From assembly GCF_036178845.1 (NCBI RefSeq), contig NZ_CP108070.1, forward strand, positions 7,564,001-7,628,000: DNA of 64,000 nt. Reading direction: 5' to 3'. The position numbers and the translations under genes are program-made. This DNA is from Streptomyces sp. NBC_00271 (lineage in GTDB: Bacteria > Actinomycetota > Actinomycetes > Streptomycetales > Streptomycetaceae). This document shows, piece by piece, positions 63,416 through 64,000 of this stretch. The stretch's first letter is position 1, and each line of letters starts with the position of its first letter. Below the pieces are notes generated by a model. That model was not told the DNA's origin, ran no database searches, and saw only the letters and a program-made list of their open reading frames with translations.

Positions 63416-64000
63416 GCCGCCGCTCCCTGACGGTTGGACAGGGACGTCAGATTGGCCTTGATCTTCTGCAACGGGGTAGGCGGCAGCTGACGGCTCGAAC
63501 CGCGGGCGTAGTACCGCTCGACGTAGTACTGGCCCACGCTCAGGACCGAGGTCATGATCAGGTACCAGGCGGCGGCCAGGAAGAGCATCTCCACCGGGGC
63601 GCCGGAGGTCTGTCCGATGTCCTGGGCGTACCGCAGGAGCTCGTAGTACTGCACCGCCGACACGAGGGAGGTCGTCTTGAGCATGTTGATGACCTCGTTG
63701 CCCGTGGGCGGCACGATCACGCGCATCGCCTGCGGGATGATGATCCGCCGCAGTGTCTTGCCGTGGCTCATGCCCAGCGCGTGCGAGGCCTCGGTCTGGC
63801 CCTCGTCGACCGAGAGCAGACCGGCACGGCAGATCTCGGCCATATACGCGGCCTCGTTCAGACCCAGGCCGAGCAGCGCCGTCAGGAACGGCGTCATGAA
63901 GCTGGACCAGTAGTCCTTGTAGATCGGCCCGAGGTTGATGTACTCGAAGACCAGACCCAGGTTGAACCAGACGAACAGCTGGACGAGGACCGGGGTGCCG
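63412..64000 (-). CDS. Polar amino-acid ABC transporter permease, N-terminus outside the window
   Basis: About 195 C-terminal residues of a HisMQ-type permease; the frame stays open to the window edge ([20 protein letters not shown]). The EAA loop [23 protein letters not shown] and helices around it are intact. It forms the channel for the adjoining ATPase. A binding protein and second permease are expected upstream, beyond base 64000. The stop overlaps the ATPase start. Confidence 0.92.
   Translation of the reverse strand, partial: GTPVLVQLFVWFNLGLVFEYINLGPIYKDYWSSFMTPFLTALLGLGLNEAAYMAEICRAGLLSVDEGQTEASHALGMSHGKTLRRIIIPQAMRVIVPPTGNEVINMLKTTSLVSAVQYYELLRYAQDIGQTSGAPVEMLFLAAAWYLIMTSVLSVGQYYVERYYARGSSRQLPPTPLQKIKANLTSLSNRQGAAA

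Overview
The window is about 71-74% G+C by eye, uses GTG starts freely, and is dense with actinobacterial families (WhiB-like protein, DasR, SigR/RsrA, nickel superoxide dismutase, EshA-type encapsulin). It is chromosomal DNA of a Streptomyces. From memory, gene content and order follow the Streptomyces coelicolor SCO5204-SCO5260 core region closely. That comparison is recall, not a search. I see no prophage, integrase, complete insertion sequence, CRISPR array, rRNA or replication origin.

Layout. 1-5.5 kb: end of a TPR/Sel1-like gene, initiator tRNA, a divergent Fur-type regulator/catalase pair, a CBS protein, a histidinol-phosphatase-like enzyme and a TetR regulator. 5.6-10.8 kb: SMR transporter, rsgA, aroA, an M50-like protease, an SRAP protein and a hydrolase. 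10.8-16.9 kb: the thiol-stress sigma factor sigR (autoregulatory promoter, two starts) with anti-sigma rsrA, two HD-domain membrane proteins, a TPR protein and peptide deformylase. 17.2-19.7 kb: epi-isozizaene synthase overlapping its CYP170-type P450 (albaflavenone pathway). 19.7-27.7 kb: a GlxA/AraC regulator, a lipoprotein, a secreted sedolisin protease and the class Ia ribonucleotide reductase nrdA-nrdB, preceded by a cobalamin riboswitch and two NrdR-like boxes. 27.7-30.2 kb: a decayed acetyltransferase and a solute symporter operon.

30.2-39.4 kb is the GlcNAc/chitobiose regulon: dasR, dasA, dasB, dasC, dasD, nagB and a SIS-domain sugar-phosphate gene, with DasR-type operators. dasA and dasB are separated by a remarkable ~0.8-kb array of 25-26 bp repeats. 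39.4-45.3 kb: a likely small RNA (scr5239-like) with a DasR-type site, a sensor kinase, wblE, a lipid kinase, and the ushX-sigH osmotic-stress sigma locus. 45.5-49.5 kb: a UBP zinc finger, a Na+/H+ antiporter, a PLP enzyme and an amidase.

49.6-52.4 kb holds the most unusual pair: a family 2B encapsulin shell gene (EshA type, with a cyclic-nucleotide-binding domain) translationally coupled to a polyprenyl diphosphate synthase that has a long disordered N-terminus. It suggests an encapsulated isoprenoid-synthesis compartment. 52.6-59.3 kb: small enzymes and regulators (GNAT, YCII, DUF952, VOC, ATP-grasp, AraC, XRE, quinone reductase). 59.5-61 kb: nickel superoxide dismutase sodN with its maturation protease sodX, and a CGNR protein. 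61-64 kb: a methyltransferase, a small secreted protein and a polar amino-acid ABC transporter running off the window end.

Starts were moved downstream of the longest reading frame wherever a Shine-Dalgarno sequence, a stop/start overlap or family length supported it.
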